A stretch of 64,000 bases of DNA from Massilia atriviolacea (GTDB taxonomy: Bacteria; Pseudomonadota; Gammaproteobacteria; Burkholderiales; Burkholderiaceae_D): contig NZ_RXLQ01000017.1 of assembly GCF_003953935.1 (NCBI RefSeq), positions 86,380-150,379 on the forward strand. The letters run 5' to 3'. Position numbers and translations under genes: made by a program. The notes under the pieces are model-generated. The model saw nothing but the letters and a program-made list of their open reading frames with translations. It was not told the origin of the DNA and searched no databases. Positions 7,679 to 16,871 of the stretch are shown here, piece after piece (positions within the stretch are counted from its first letter, which is position 1; each line of letters begins with the position of its first letter).

Positions 7679-8733
7679 GACGTTTGCCCGCTCAAGGACA
7701 GGAAGGAATCGAGGATGTGGAAATGGTCCTCGAAGAACTGGTCTTCCATGCCGGCCAGTTCGGCGATGGGGATCCAGGCCGCGTGCGAGGCGTCGTCGGA
7801 CGCTTCCACCGGCGGCAGGTTCTCGGTCTGCAGGTCGAAGAAGTGGGCATGCGTGATGGTGCGGCCGCGCTGGCTGCGGTCGGGATGGTCGAACACCTTG
7901 ACGTCGACCAGCATGCCTTCGAGCGTGGTGCCGAGCAGCGCCAGCTTGGTTTCTTCGGCCAGTTCGCGAATCGCCGCGTGCAGCAGGCGCTCGCGCTGGT
8001 CCACGAAGCCGCCGGGCACGGCCCACTGTCCTTTTCCGGGAAAGCCGCCGCGCCGGATCAGCAGCACATTGCCGCCGCTGACCACCACCGCGTCGGCGGT
8101 GGTAAAGATGGGTGGATACGGCGCGCTTTTCCACGCCGTCCTGTAGGCCACGATGCGGCGGTGCTCTTCCACCAGTGCCGGATAGTGCGGCAGCAGCGCC
8201 CAGGCTTTCAGGTACTGGCGCACGGCGAGCGGCACCATGTCGTCCAGCACGCTGAGCGACACCTCCAGGTCTTCGGCTTCGAAGAACACGCGCCGCACGC
8301 AGGTGGCGTCGATCGCGCGTTCCGATTCGACGACGATGTTTTCCCATTTGGGGAAGTGATTCAGGTAGTAGCTCGACGCATCCTTGAAGTGGCCCACCAG
8401 CGCCACGTGCGCCGCGTCCGGCGCGCTCTGCGCGACCGCCTTGCGCACGGCCGCCGCCCACAGGGTGTCGTCGTAATAGTCGCGCACGGCGACGAAACTG
8501 ACGCGCGCGCGCTCTTCCGCGCTCAGGGTGGCGCCGATCATGGCGGCGCGTTCTTCCCAGGTGAAGGGGTTCTTCGCGTTGCGTGCCTGGAAGGAGGACC
8601 CGAGCACCAGCACCACTGTCGGTGCGCTCACCAGCGCGCGCTGGAGCAGGACCACGTGACCGCGATGGAAAGGCTGGAAGCGGCCGATCAGGACCGCGAC
8701 GTCGGTGGCATGTTGGTTGGCTTGTGTTTTCAT
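7675..8733 (-). CDS. nadM: Bifunctional NMN adenylyltransferase / Nudix hydrolase
   Basis: A 352-residue two-domain enzyme. The N-terminal NadM-type domain has GRFQPFHRGH (17-26) and makes NAD from NMN and ATP. The C-terminal Nudix domain has a complete Nudix box near residues 238-260 (G-x5-E-x7-RE-x2-EE pattern), and in this fusion family it hydrolyses ADP-ribose. The enzyme can therefore both build NAD and remove ADP-ribose. It overlaps nadE at its start and the ADP-ribosylglycohydrolase gene at its stop, both by ATGA. Confidence 0.92.
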   Translation of the reverse strand: MKTQANQHATDVAVLIGRFQPFHRGHVVLLQRALVSAPTVVLVLGSSFQARNAKNPFTWEERAAMIGATLSAEERARVSFVAVRDYYDDTLWAAAVRKAVAQSAPDAAHVALVGHFKDASSYYLNHFPKWENIVVESERAIDATCVRRVFFEAEDLEVSLSVLDDMVPLAVRQYLKAWALLPHYPALVEEHRRIVAYRTAWKSAPYPPIFTTADAVVVSGGNVLLIRRGGFPGKGQWAVPGGFVDQRERLLHAAIRELAEETKLALLGTTLEGMLVDVKVFDHPDRSQRGRTITHAHFFDLQTENLPPVEASDDASHAAWIPIAELAGMEDQFFEDHFHILDSFLSLSGQTS

Positions 8734-10436
8734 GGGCTACCATAGTGAGCGGCAATCGGCAATTGACGGCCGCTGCCAAAGGCGCGCGAACGCACCCGGA
8801 TGATCGGAGGCGCCTGGCGCCGCTTGTATTCGTTACGCGCCACCATGCCGTGGATGCGCTTGACCAGCGCCGCGCCGCCGGCGTCGGCCGCCAGGCCGGC
8901 GACGAAGCGTTCGGCCAGCGCCGCTTCGGCCGGCGGCAGGCGGCGCCCTTCGATGTGCCACTTGAGGATCTCGTCGAGCACCGCGTATTCGGGCAGGCTG
9001 TCGGTGTCGCGCTGGCCCGGCGCCAGTTCGGCCGATGGCGGCTTGCTCAGCACCGCGTCGGGAATCAGCGCGCGCCCGGCGCGTTCGTTCATGTGGCGCG
9101 ACAGGGCAAACACCTCGGTCTTGTACAGGTCGCCGATCAGGCCGAGGCCGCCGTTGGTGTCGCCGTACAAGGTGCAGTAGCCGACCGAGATTTCGCTCTT
9201 GTTGCCGGTGGTGAGCAGCAGGGCGCCGGAGGCGTTCGAATACGCCATCAGGATCGTGCCGCGCACGCGCGCCTGCAGGTTTTCGAGCGGGAGGCCCTGC
9301 AAGGACCGGTCGAAGGCGGTGTCGAAGCCGGCGCCGTACTGCCTGACCAGGTCCAGGATCGGGTGCGTGTACAGGGTGATGCCCAGGTTGCTGCACAGCG
9401 CGACCGAATCGCTGATCGAGCCTTCGCTCGAAAACGCCGACGGCATGGTCACCGCGATGACGTTCTCCGGCCCCAGCGCGTCGACCGCCAGCGCCAGCGT
9501 CAGGGCCGAATCGATGCCGCCCGAGCAGCCGACCACCACTTTGCCGAAGCCGCAGCGGCGCGCATAGTCCTGCAGACCGAGCACGATCTGGCGCCGCGCG
9601 AATTCGGCCACCGGCAAGCCCGCGCCGTCCGGTGCGTCCAGCGCCGCCCCATCGGCCGCGCTGAAGCGCCCCTGCGCGAAGCCGATCACCCGGAAGTCTT
9701 CGCCGAAGCGCCGCGCTTCGAACGCCAGGCCCTGCGAGGGCGACACCGCGAACGAGGCGCCGTCGTATACCAGCTGGTCCTGCCCGCCGACCTGGTTCAC
9801 GTACAGGATCGGCAGCGCGTTGTGCTGCGAGGCGGCGCGAAACAGCGTGTGGCGCAGTTCGCGCTTGCCGATGTCGGACGGACTGGCGTTGATGCTGACC
9901 ACCAGGTCGGGCCGCGCCTCGCGCAGGGCGGTGAAGGGATTGACCTTGTAGTCGCGCCCTTCGTGGTTCCAGCCATCCTCGCAGATCAGGAATCCGATGC
10001 GGTGCGCGCCGACCTGCAGCACGCAGGCGCCTTCCGGACCCGGCTCGAAGTGGCGGCGGTCGTCGAACACGCCGTAGGTCGGCAGCAGCTGCTTGTAGTA
10101 TTCGGCGACGATCGCGCCGTCGCGGATCGCCAGCAGGGCATTGAACAGCGGTTTGCCGGGACCGTCGTTGGCGCGCACGGCGCCGACCACCGAGACCAGT
10201 CCGGGCAGGCCGCGCGAGGCCTCCAGCACGCGTTCCAGGCCTGCCGCCATGCGGCCGAGGAAGGCCGGCTCCTCCAGCAGGTCGCCCGGATAGTAGCCGC
10301 ACAGGGCCAGTTCGGCGAACACGGCCAGGCCGGCGCCCTGCCGCGCGGCGTCTTGCATGGCCGCGATGATGGCGCCGCTGTTGCCGTCGATATCCCCGAC
10401 GGTCGGGTTCAATTGGGCGATGGCGATTTTCAGCAT
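8730..10436 (-). CDS. nadE: Glutamine-dependent NAD+ synthetase
   Basis: This enzyme amidates nicotinic acid adenine dinucleotide to NAD, taking ammonia from glutamine. It has 568 residues. The N-terminal half is a nitrilase-fold glutaminase, with FAELALCGYYPGDLLEE and a catalytic-cysteine region at LICEDGWNHEG. The C-terminal half is the synthetase with the ATP-pyrophosphatase loop SGGIDS (305-310) and a later TTGNKSE motif. Length and order match two-domain NadE of proteobacteria. It lies between pncB and nadM, with a 16-base gap to pncB and an ATGA overlap with nadM. Confidence 0.95.
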   Translation of the reverse strand: MLKIAIAQLNPTVGDIDGNSGAIIAAMQDAARQGAGLAVFAELALCGYYPGDLLEEPAFLGRMAAGLERVLEASRGLPGLVSVVGAVRANDGPGKPLFNALLAIRDGAIVAEYYKQLLPTYGVFDDRRHFEPGPEGACVLQVGAHRIGFLICEDGWNHEGRDYKVNPFTALREARPDLVVSINASPSDIGKRELRHTLFRAASQHNALPILYVNQVGGQDQLVYDGASFAVSPSQGLAFEARRFGEDFRVIGFAQGRFSAADGAALDAPDGAGLPVAEFARRQIVLGLQDYARRCGFGKVVVGCSGGIDSALTLALAVDALGPENVIAVTMPSAFSSEGSISDSVALCSNLGITLYTHPILDLVRQYGAGFDTAFDRSLQGLPLENLQARVRGTILMAYSNASGALLLTTGNKSEISVGYCTLYGDTNGGLGLIGDLYKTEVFALSRHMNERAGRALIPDAVLSKPPSAELAPGQRDTDSLPEYAVLDEILKWHIEGRRLPPAEAALAERFVAGLAADAGGAALVKRIHGMVARNEYKRRQAPPIIRVRSRAFGSGRQLPIAAHYGSP

Positions 10437-10452
10437 CGGATGCTCTCGGTTC

Positions 10453-11643
10453 TCAGGCAGAAGGGTGATTGAAGACCTGGCGCAGGTAGGCCAGGAAGGT
10501 CTCGTCCTTGCACAGCGTCTTGCCCTGGGAGTCGGACAGCTTGGCCACCGGCTGGCCGTTGCAGCTCATCAGCTTCATCACGATATTGAGCGGCGTGATG
10601 CCGACATCGTTCGACAGGTTGGTGCCGATGCCGAAGCCGGTCATGGTGCGGTCGGCAAAATGGCGGTACAGCGAAAAGGCGGTCGGCAGATCGAGGCCGT
10701 CCGAAAACACCAGGCGCCGCGTATGCGCATCGAGGCGCAGTCTGGCGTAGTGCGCGAGCGCCTTTTCGCCCCACACCACCGGATCGCCCGAATCGTGGCG
10801 CAGGCCGTCGAACAGCTTGGCGAAATACAGGTCGAAGTCGCCCAAAAACGCATCCATGCCCACCACGTCGGTCAGCGCGGTACCGAGGTCGCCGCGATAC
10901 TCCTGCACCCAGTCTTCCAGCGCCGCCTTCTGGAAGTCGCGCAGGCGCACGCCGAACGACTGGAAGCTTTGCAGGTATTCGTGGGCCATGGTCCCGATCG
11001 GCACCAGCTTGTACTTCATGGCGAAGTACACATTCGAGGTGCCCTTGAAGTAGGTGGGCACTTCGCGCGCCAGGGTGGCGACGACTTCCTCGTGCCAGGC
11101 GCCGGAAAAGCGGCGCCGCACGCCGAAGTCGAAGAATTCGAACGGGTGGCGCCTGGCCGGCTCGCTGGCCAGCTCGCGCAGCAGGGCGATCTTCGCCTGC
11201 AGGCGCTTGCGGCCTTCGGCCAGCGCGGCGTCCTGGTCGAAGCGGCGGAAATACAGCTCGTTGACGATGTACAGGACGTAGATTTCGAAGCCCATCACGT
11301 GCACCTGCGGCCCGCTGGCGCGGATCTGCAGTTCCTCGCCGTCGGTTTCCACGCTCAAAAAGTGGCGCTGGAAGCGGAACACGGTCAGGAAATCGGCAAA
11401 GTCGCTCTTGATGAAGCGCAGGCCGCGCAGGTAGGCGATTTCTTCGGGCTTGAACGAGAGCGCGCACAGATGATCGAGCTCGCGCTCGACGTCGGCCTTC
11501 AGTTCGGCCAGCGGATAGGCCGGCACATTGCGGCAGGTGAAGGCGTATTCGGCCTGGGCGGCCGGGTGACGGTGCAACAGTGCCTGCCACATCGTGAATT
11601 TATACAGGTCGGTTTCGAGCAGGCTATGAACAATCGGTGTCAT
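10453..11643 (-). CDS. pncB: Nicotinate phosphoribosyltransferase
   Basis: A 396-residue enzyme that joins nicotinate with PRPP to give nicotinate mononucleotide. The N-terminal [16 protein letters not shown] and the central [11 protein letters not shown] and [10 protein letters not shown] segments are hallmarks of the family. The length is near the E. coli enzyme. ATG 11643 is preferred; a TTG eight codons upstream is in frame but has no ribosome site. It takes the product of pncA, the preceding gene in the operon, and passes its product to adenylyltransferase and NadE. Confidence 0.93.
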   Translation of the reverse strand: MTPIVHSLLETDLYKFTMWQALLHRHPAAQAEYAFTCRNVPAYPLAELKADVERELDHLCALSFKPEEIAYLRGLRFIKSDFADFLTVFRFQRHFLSVETDGEELQIRASGPQVHVMGFEIYVLYIVNELYFRRFDQDAALAEGRKRLQAKIALLRELASEPARRHPFEFFDFGVRRRFSGAWHEEVVATLAREVPTYFKGTSNVYFAMKYKLVPIGTMAHEYLQSFQSFGVRLRDFQKAALEDWVQEYRGDLGTALTDVVGMDAFLGDFDLYFAKLFDGLRHDSGDPVVWGEKALAHYARLRLDAHTRRLVFSDGLDLPTAFSLYRHFADRTMTGFGIGTNLSNDVGITPLNIVMKLMSCNGQPVAKLSDSQGKTLCKDETFLAYLRQVFNHPSA

Positions 11644-11681
11644 ATGGTTCGCGTCGGCGCGCGTCAAAAGAGGAATAAAGG

Positions 11682-12551
11682 TTAGCGGCGCGCGTTGGCA
11701 AGCAGCTCCGGCACGATATCGGCCGCCTGCGCAATCTGCAGGCCGCGCGCGCGCATGTCGCGCACAAAATCGTCGTACTGGGCGCCGAAACCGCTCACGG
11801 GGCTCATGCAGTCGGTCAGCAGCACCAGCTGCGACAACTGCCGCGGATCCCAGTTGGCGACGATATGCTCGGTGGTGGCGCGCACGCAGTGGCTGCCCGC
11901 TTCACCGCTGATATACACCTGGTCGGCGCCGCGCAGCAGCGCCAGGAAGGCCTGGTTGACCTGGGTGCTGTCGTCGCCGGCGTCCGGCACCTCGGCCTGC
12001 ACCGCCGAATAGTGCTCGGTCCACGGATTGCTGCCCTTGCTGATTTTATTGACCATCCCCAGGGCGCTGTCTTCCCACGCGTTGTAGGCGGCGCGCAGGT
12101 CGGCGTGCACGTTGTGGCCCCAGGAGCCGATCTCGCAATGCACCGGCCAGGCCATCAGGGTGTAGCGGCCGGCCGCCTCCAGCGCATCGAGGTAGGCCAG
12201 CACGCGCGGCAGCGCACTGGCCTTGCGCGGCAGGTATGTACCCTGGCGCACGTCAAGCGACGTGATCTGGGTGAACGGCGCGATCGGGCCCTGCCCCGCA
12301 TCCATCCAGAACGCGCTGTGCGCCACGTCGAAGCGGTGGTGCGAATCGAGCGTGATGCTGATCGCCGACAGCCCATCCTGGCCGCGCCGGACCAGCTCGG
12401 CCAGGCGCAGCATGTCGGCGTGGGCCCCGGGGACCGGCAGCGCCGGCGCCTGGGCGGCGTTGTCGCCCACCGGCGGCGGCAGATAGGCGGCCGGCAGATC
12501 GCAGAAATCGTTTTGCGGATCGATCACGAGCAGGTGCAGATTGCGTTTCAT
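11682..12551 (-). CDS. pncA: Nicotinamidase-type cysteine hydrolase
   Basis: A 289-residue member of the isochorismatase fold. It is the first gene of the NAD operon and should deamidate nicotinamide to nicotinate. The catalytic Asp is in [12 protein letters not shown] near the N-terminus, the metal-binding D-x-H is in TLDSHHRFD, and the nucleophilic Cys is in GEAGSHCV. It is longer than E. coli PncA (about 210 residues), and this long form occurs beside NrtR in other bacteria. ATG 12551 follows AAGGA. Transcription probably starts from the promoter facing nrtR. Confidence 0.9.
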   Translation of the reverse strand: MKRNLHLLVIDPQNDFCDLPAAYLPPPVGDNAAQAPALPVPGAHADMLRLAELVRRGQDGLSAISITLDSHHRFDVAHSAFWMDAGQGPIAPFTQITSLDVRQGTYLPRKASALPRVLAYLDALEAAGRYTLMAWPVHCEIGSWGHNVHADLRAAYNAWEDSALGMVNKISKGSNPWTEHYSAVQAEVPDAGDDSTQVNQAFLALLRGADQVYISGEAGSHCVRATTEHIVANWDPRQLSQLVLLTDCMSPVSGFGAQYDDFVRDMRARGLQIAQAADIVPELLANARR

Positions 12552-12580
12552 TTGCGTGTCCTTGTGAGTACAGTACGACA

Positions 12581-12625
12581 AGCATAAGCTACTTAATTTA
12601 CTTTTGCAACTAACTATGCAATAAT
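12581..12625. promoter_or_regulatory. Overlapping divergent promoters of pncA operon and nrtR, with candidate NrtR operator
   Basis: On the minus strand TTGCAA (12609-12604), 17 bases and TATGCT (12586-12581) form a good promoter for the pncA operon. On the plus strand TTTACT (12597-12602), 17 bases and AATAAT (12620-12625) form a promoter for nrtR. The two overlap. The inverted repeat TTGCA-N8-TGCAA (12604-12621) lies across both, so one bound protein could block both directions. NrtR is the obvious candidate; the exact operator is an inference. Confidence 0.55.
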
Positions 12626-12668
12626 TTGTTCCGCCGCAGGCTTGCCTGACCAGATGAAGGAGAATCCG

Positions 12669-13379
12669 ATGTCCGCAAACGTAGTTGAACCAACCCCGGC
12701 TGGTGTACAGCGCATGAGCGCGGTGATCTGCACGGTCGACGTCGTGCTGCTCACCCTGCTGGGCGAGGAGCTGGCGGCGGTTTTGCTGCGGCGCGAACAT
12801 GCGCCCTTCGCGGGCGAGCTGGCGATTCCGGGTGGCTATGTGCACCCGGAAGACGACCTCAGCGCATACGACGCGGCCATGCGCGTCATCAAGGACAAGA
12901 CCGGCATCGTCGCGCCCTACCTGGAGCAACTGGCCACGTTCTCGGGGGCCGGACGCGATCCGCGCGGCTGGTCGGTGTCGGTCGCGCATTACGCGCTGGT
13001 GCCGCACGACCTGCTGGCCTCCCGTAAAGACGAGGCCGTCCATATCGTGCCGCTATCGCAACTGGGCCCGCTGCCGTTCGACCATCAGGCGATCATCGCC
13101 ACCGCACTCGAACGCCTGCGCAACAAGAGCCAGTATTCCTCCCTGCCCTGCTTCCTGGCCGGCGACACCTTTACCCTGCCGCAACTGCAGCGCATGTATG
13201 AACTGCTGCTGGGCGAGCCCCTGAACAAGGTGAGTTTTCGCCGTAAGATGAGCGAGATGGCGATGCTCGACCCGGTCGACGGCCAGTTCGAGGCGGGCGG
13301 CGCCCATCGCCCGGCCCAGCTGTACCGCCTGAAGGCCGCCGTCAAAAAAACGCTCACCGTGCTGGAACGTGGCCTGTGA
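12669..13379 (+). CDS. nrtR: NrtR: Nudix-related transcriptional regulator of NAD metabolism
   Basis: A 236-residue regulator with an N-terminal Nudix-like sensor domain (about 17-150) and a C-terminal winged helix (about 160-230). The Nudix signature is degenerate: GGYVHPEDDLSAYDAAM is followed by RVIKDKTG where active enzymes have RE-x2-EE-x-G, as expected for a sensor. In the family, ADP-ribose binding releases the repressor from NAD-gene promoters. ATG 12669 is chosen because AAGGAGA precedes it; an in-frame upstream codon near 12654 overlaps that ribosome site. It is divergent from the pncA operon, which fixes its likely target. Confidence 0.92.
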   Translation: MSANVVEPTPAGVQRMSAVICTVDVVLLTLLGEELAAVLLRREHAPFAGELAIPGGYVHPEDDLSAYDAAMRVIKDKTGIVAPYLEQLATFSGAGRDPRGWSVSVAHYALVPHDLLASRKDEAVHIVPLSQLGPLPFDHQAIIATALERLRNKSQYSSLPCFLAGDTFTLPQLQRMYELLLGEPLNKVSFRRKMSEMAMLDPVDGQFEAGGAHRPAQLYRLKAAVKKTLTVLERGL

Positions 13380-13393
13380 ACCGTTTCCACCCG

Positions 13394-13419
13394 CCCTGTT
13401 TGCGTTTTATGCAACAGGC
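13394..13419 (+). terminator. Imperfect hairpin after nrtR
   Basis: CCTGTT-TGC and GC-AACAGG pair around a GTTTTAT loop 15 bases after the nrtR stop, with one bulged base. No U-run follows, so it is at best a weak terminator. It separates nrtR from the kptA promoter. Confidence 0.35.
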
Positions 13420-13433
13420 ATTGCCAACTTATC

Positions 13434-13464
13434 TTGCCATCCTTGCATTGCGCTCACGTATAAT
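13434..13464 (+). promoter_or_regulatory. Candidate kptA promoter
   Basis: A perfect TATAAT (13459-13464) is preceded by TTGCCA (13434-13439) with a 19-base spacer, about 50 bases before the kptA start. This suggests that kptA has its own promoter and is not only read through from nrtR. Confidence 0.5.
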
Positions 13465-13512
13465 AACGCCGCTTAAACAACCATAAAAATAGAAAAGACC
13501 ATCGATAAATTG

Positions 13513-14064
13513 ATGAAAGACTCCAAACACATCGTCACCGTCAGTAAATTCCTGTCCCTGATCCTCCGCCACAGCCCCGCCACCATCAAGCTCAAGCTCG
13601 ACGACAACGGCTGGGCCGACATCGACGAACTGCTCGCCGGCGCAGCCAGCCATGGCAAGCCATTCAACCGCAAACTGCTGGAACAAGTGGTTGCCGACAA
13701 CGATAAAAAACGCTTCACCATCAGCGACGACGGCAAGCGCATCCGCGCCAACCAGGGCCATTCGGTCAAAGGCGTCGATCTCGAACTGCCCCCGGTAACG
13801 CCGCCCGAGGTGCTGTACCACGGCACCGCCTCGCGCTTTGCCGCCTCGATCCGCGACAAGGGCCTGATTCCGGGCAGCCGCCACCATGTCCACCTGTCGG
13901 CCGATAGCGCCACCGCCGTCAACGTCGGCCAGCGCCACGGCGTGCCGGTGGTGCTGGCCGTCCAGGCGCGCGCCCTGCATGAGCAAGGCCAGCCGTTTTA
14001 TCTTTCCGCCAACGGTGTGTGGCTGACCGGGCCGGTCGACAAGCGGTTTATCGCCTTCCCTTGA
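13513..14064 (+). CDS. kptA: RNA 2'-phosphotransferase (Tpt1/KptA family)
   Basis: A 183-residue enzyme that removes an internal 2'-phosphate from RNA by transferring it to NAD, releasing nicotinamide and ADP-ribose 1'',2''-cyclic phosphate. The N-terminal [11 protein letters not shown] segment has the Arg-His pair of the RNA-binding lobe. The NAD-binding lobe has LYHGT, the [13 protein letters not shown] stretch and the later Arg-containing RFIAFP end. Length matches the bacterial family. Bacteria have no known tRNA-splicing 2'-phosphate, so its target is unknown. It lies beside nrtR and the NAD salvage operon, whose PncA could recycle its nicotinamide. Confidence 0.93.
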   Translation: MKDSKHIVTVSKFLSLILRHSPATIKLKLDDNGWADIDELLAGAASHGKPFNRKLLEQVVADNDKKRFTISDDGKRIRANQGHSVKGVDLELPPVTPPEVLYHGTASRFAASIRDKGLIPGSRHHVHLSADSATAVNVGQRHGVPVVLAVQARALHEQGQPFYLSANGVWLTGPVDKRFIAFP

Positions 14065-14383
14065 TTTTTCTCTGCGGCAACTGATCGCCCGCATCCGAGA
14101 ATGGGCAGGGCGTGCTTGAATGTGCTGTGTGAAACAACAGACAAGCATTCTTTGGATAAATATTTGATTCCAGTTCGCATGGGCTAAGGTAGAATGGCCG
14201 CTCTATTATTGAATGACCGCGCGCATCCAGCCAGCCCTGGCCACGTCGCCTTGCGCAGCCGCGACGAGGTGAATGCAGGCGCCAGAGTGCGATTCAATCC
14301 ACCCGTCATGCCGACGTGCGGACCCCTGCATTGCCCCGGGCCCGCGCGCCCCAGGATTCTTTTCGAACGCGACCTCCTCCGCC
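14065..14383. other. 319-base gap between kptA and a diguanylate cyclase gene
   Basis: No gene is seen. An imperfect hairpin (TGCTTG at 14113-14118 pairing with CAAGCA at 14142-14147) follows kptA and may end its transcript. A TAGAAT element near 14190, with TTGATT about 20 bases before it, is a poor promoter candidate for the following gene. Confidence 0.4.
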
Positions 14384-15976
14384 ATGAAAGCTGAAAAGCA
14401 GTTATCGCCAGTTACGGAACTCGACGGCAAAAAGCGCCCGCTGATCGCCATTGCCGCCTCGTTCCTGTTTGTCGTCTGCATTTCGCTGGTGGCGGTGCAG
14501 GGCTGGAGCATCTATAGCGCGCGCGAAACCCAGCTGGCGCAGAGCGCCGCCTCGACCGCCAACATGGCGCGTGCCCTGGCCGACCATGCGGACAGCACCA
14601 TCGAACTGGTCGACACCATCCTGGCCGGCGTGGTCGAAAGCGTCGAGCATGACGGCATTACCCACTACGGCGAGCGCCTGCACCTGCACCTGATCGACCA
14701 TGTCAGCCGCACGCCTTCGCTGCAGGGCATGTATATCTACGATGCCAAGGGTAACTGGGCGTTGCACTCCCTGCGCGACCCGGTGCCGGTGTTCAATAAC
14801 GCCGACCGCGAATATTTTATTTATCACAAGACGCACAAGGACAAGCTGGCGCACGTCGGCGCGCCGGTGCGCAGCCGCTCCACCGATACCTGGGTGCTGC
14901 CGGTGTCGCGCCGCCTGGAAAACAAGGATGGCAGTTTTGCCGGCGTGGCGCTGGCCACGATACAACTGAGCTTTTTCCGCACCTTCTACGACAGTTTCGA
15001 CATCGGTAATTACGGCACCATCACGCTTTCCACCGATACGGGCGCGCTGGTGATGCGCCGCCCTTTCCAGCAAGAGCAGATGGGCCGCTCGATCGCCACC
15101 GAACCGCTGTTCAAGCAATGGCGCGAGCGCGGCACGCTCGGCTCGGCCGCCGTCCCGGTCGACATGGACGCGGCCGAGCGCATGTACACCTACCGCAACT
15201 TGCGGCGCTATCCGCTGTTCGTGGCGGTGGGGCTGTCGACCGACGAGACGCTGGCCAACTGGTGGGCCAACGCCTACCTGTCGACGGCGTGGGTGGTGAT
15301 CCTGCTGCTGATCCTGTGCTGGATGGGCTTGCGCCTGTTCCGCCAGGTGACCTTGCGCGACGAGCTCGAAGAGCAGTTGCGCAATGCGCAATTGGCGCTG
15401 GTGACCAAGAACCGCTCGCTCAAGCTGCTGGCGCGTAACGACGGCTTGACCGGGATCGCCAACCGGCGCCTGTTCGACGCCCGCCTCGACGCCGAATTCA
15501 ACCGCGCCACGCGCGACGGCACCTCGCTGGCGCTGGTGCTGCTCGACGTCGACTTCTTCAAGAAGTACAACGATCACTACGGCCACCCGGCCGGCGACGC
15601 CTGCCTGCAATTCATCGGCCAGTGCATCCGCACCGGACGGCGCCGCGCCGGCAACCTGGCGGCGCGCGTGGGCGGCGAAGAATTCGCGATCCTGCTGCCG
15701 AATACCGACCTGTACGGCGCGATCGTGGTGGCCGAGGCGGTGCGCCGTTCGATCGTCACGGCCGGGCGCGAGCATGCGGCCAATCCGGCCGGCATCGTCA
15801 CCATCAGCTGCGGCGTGCACGCGCTGGTGCCGTCCAGGGACATGGACAGCAAGCAGCTGGTCGAAGCGGCCGACAAGGCCCTGTACCTGGCCAAGTCGAC
15901 CGGGCGCAACCGGGTCTGTCCGGATGCGCCGGCGGCATCGTCGCGGCGCGAACGGGCCTCGGTGCTGGGCGACTGA
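14384..15976 (+). CDS. Membrane diguanylate cyclase (dCache-GGDEF)
   Basis: A 530-residue inner-membrane enzyme that makes c-di-GMP from two GTP. A first membrane helix (about 19-40) is followed by a periplasmic dCache/PDC-like sensor (about 45-295, with the typical MYIYDAKGNW and ADREYFIYHKTH segments), a second membrane helix (about 303-325), and a GGDEF domain with an intact GGEEF site (430-434). The residues five before it read RAGN, so the usual RxxD product-inhibition site is lost. ATG 14384 (MKAEKQ) gives a normal cytoplasmic N-terminus. The ligand of the sensor is unknown. Confidence 0.9.
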   Translation: MKAEKQLSPVTELDGKKRPLIAIAASFLFVVCISLVAVQGWSIYSARETQLAQSAASTANMARALADHADSTIELVDTILAGVVESVEHDGITHYGERLHLHLIDHVSRTPSLQGMYIYDAKGNWALHSLRDPVPVFNNADREYFIYHKTHKDKLAHVGAPVRSRSTDTWVLPVSRRLENKDGSFAGVALATIQLSFFRTFYDSFDIGNYGTITLSTDTGALVMRRPFQQEQMGRSIATEPLFKQWRERGTLGSAAVPVDMDAAERMYTYRNLRRYPLFVAVGLSTDETLANWWANAYLSTAWVVILLLILCWMGLRLFRQVTLRDELEEQLRNAQLALVTKNRSLKLLARNDGLTGIANRRLFDARLDAEFNRATRDGTSLALVLLDVDFFKKYNDHYGHPAGDACLQFIGQCIRTGRRRAGNLAARVGGEEFAILLPNTDLYGAIVVAEAVRRSIVTAGREHAANPAGIVTISCGVHALVPSRDMDSKQLVEAADKALYLAKSTGRNRVCPDAPAASSRRERASVLGD

Positions 15977-16069
15977 GCACCGGCCGCATGCAGGCAGCAA
16001 TTGTCGATGCGATCGCTGTCTTGACGCGCACCTTCCCGGCCACTGCTGCAAGCGGCCGGCGTGGATAAC

Positions 16070-16585
16070 ATGGCGACGCTCCCACTCCCCACCGTACTGC
16101 CGACCCTTCACGGCCGACGCGTGCTCCTGAGGGCGATGGCCGATGACGATGCCGCAGGCCTGCATGCCATCTACAGCGATCCGCGCGTGATGCAATTTAC
16201 GGACGAACTACCGTTTCCGGACCGCCAGAGCGTCGATATCATGCTCGCCAGCGTGCGGCGACTTCTTGCCGAAGGCACATCCCTGGAGTGGGCGATTGCG
16301 TTGGCCGATACCGACGCGATCATCGGCACCTGCGGCCTCCATCACTTCGATGCGCGTCAGGCGGAAGCGGGTGGCCTGTTACGGCATTCGGCCTGGGGCC
16401 AGGGCTACATGAGGGACGCCATGGCGCTGTTGATGAAGTATGCTGGCGACGTGCTGTGCCTGGACCGTTTGATCGCAGACGTGGCTCTGGAGAATGAACG
16501 GGCGCAACGGATGTTCAAGAAGCTCGGGTACCGCAAAGATTCGTCCGGAATGCTGGCAATCGCCCTGCGCCCGCGCGTCACTTGA
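16070..16585 (+). CDS. GNAT acetyltransferase, RimJ/RimL type
   Basis: A 171-residue acetyltransferase with the RimJ/RimL layout: LHGRRVLLRAMADDDAAGLH at the N-terminus, YSDPRVMQFT, and the acceptor-side signature ALENERAQRMFKKLGYR near the C-terminus. The motif-A region is HSAWGQGYMRDAMALL. It would acetylate an alpha-amine of a protein or a small molecule. ATG 16070 is preferred, with GTGGA just before it; GTG 16061 is an in-frame alternative. It stands alone between unrelated genes. Confidence 0.82.
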   Translation: MATLPLPTVLPTLHGRRVLLRAMADDDAAGLHAIYSDPRVMQFTDELPFPDRQSVDIMLASVRRLLAEGTSLEWAIALADTDAIIGTCGLHHFDARQAEAGGLLRHSAWGQGYMRDAMALLMKYAGDVLCLDRLIADVALENERAQRMFKKLGYRKDSSGMLAIALRPRVT

Positions 16586-16871
16586 CGCGGGCGGGCATAC
16601 ATTCCAACATGGAATAGCGGTCCGCAGCGCAGGCGAACGCGCATCCGACAGTGAGGCGGCGCATATCGCATTCCGCAGGGTGCCGTTGCTTCCAAATGTC
16701 GACCCCAACGCCCGGTAAACGGCGGCTAAAGAAGTCGCCGTTGTTTGTTACATGTGCTGCCGACCAGGCGAGAGTCGACAATGATCGAATGCCGACGATG
16801 CCCCAAAACGGTACATCGAACTGAACGCGGATACCCACCTGGCTGAAGGCGCAATTTGTTCGGAGCATGAA
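16586..16871. other. Non-coding 286-base stretch before the AT-rich orphan gene
   Basis: No open frame of convincing length or codon use is present. It marks the left edge of a compositional change: the DNA becomes clearly AT-richer from about 16870 to 17400. It may be a remnant of an older insertion, but no recognisable gene fragment or repeat is visible. Confidence 0.3.
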
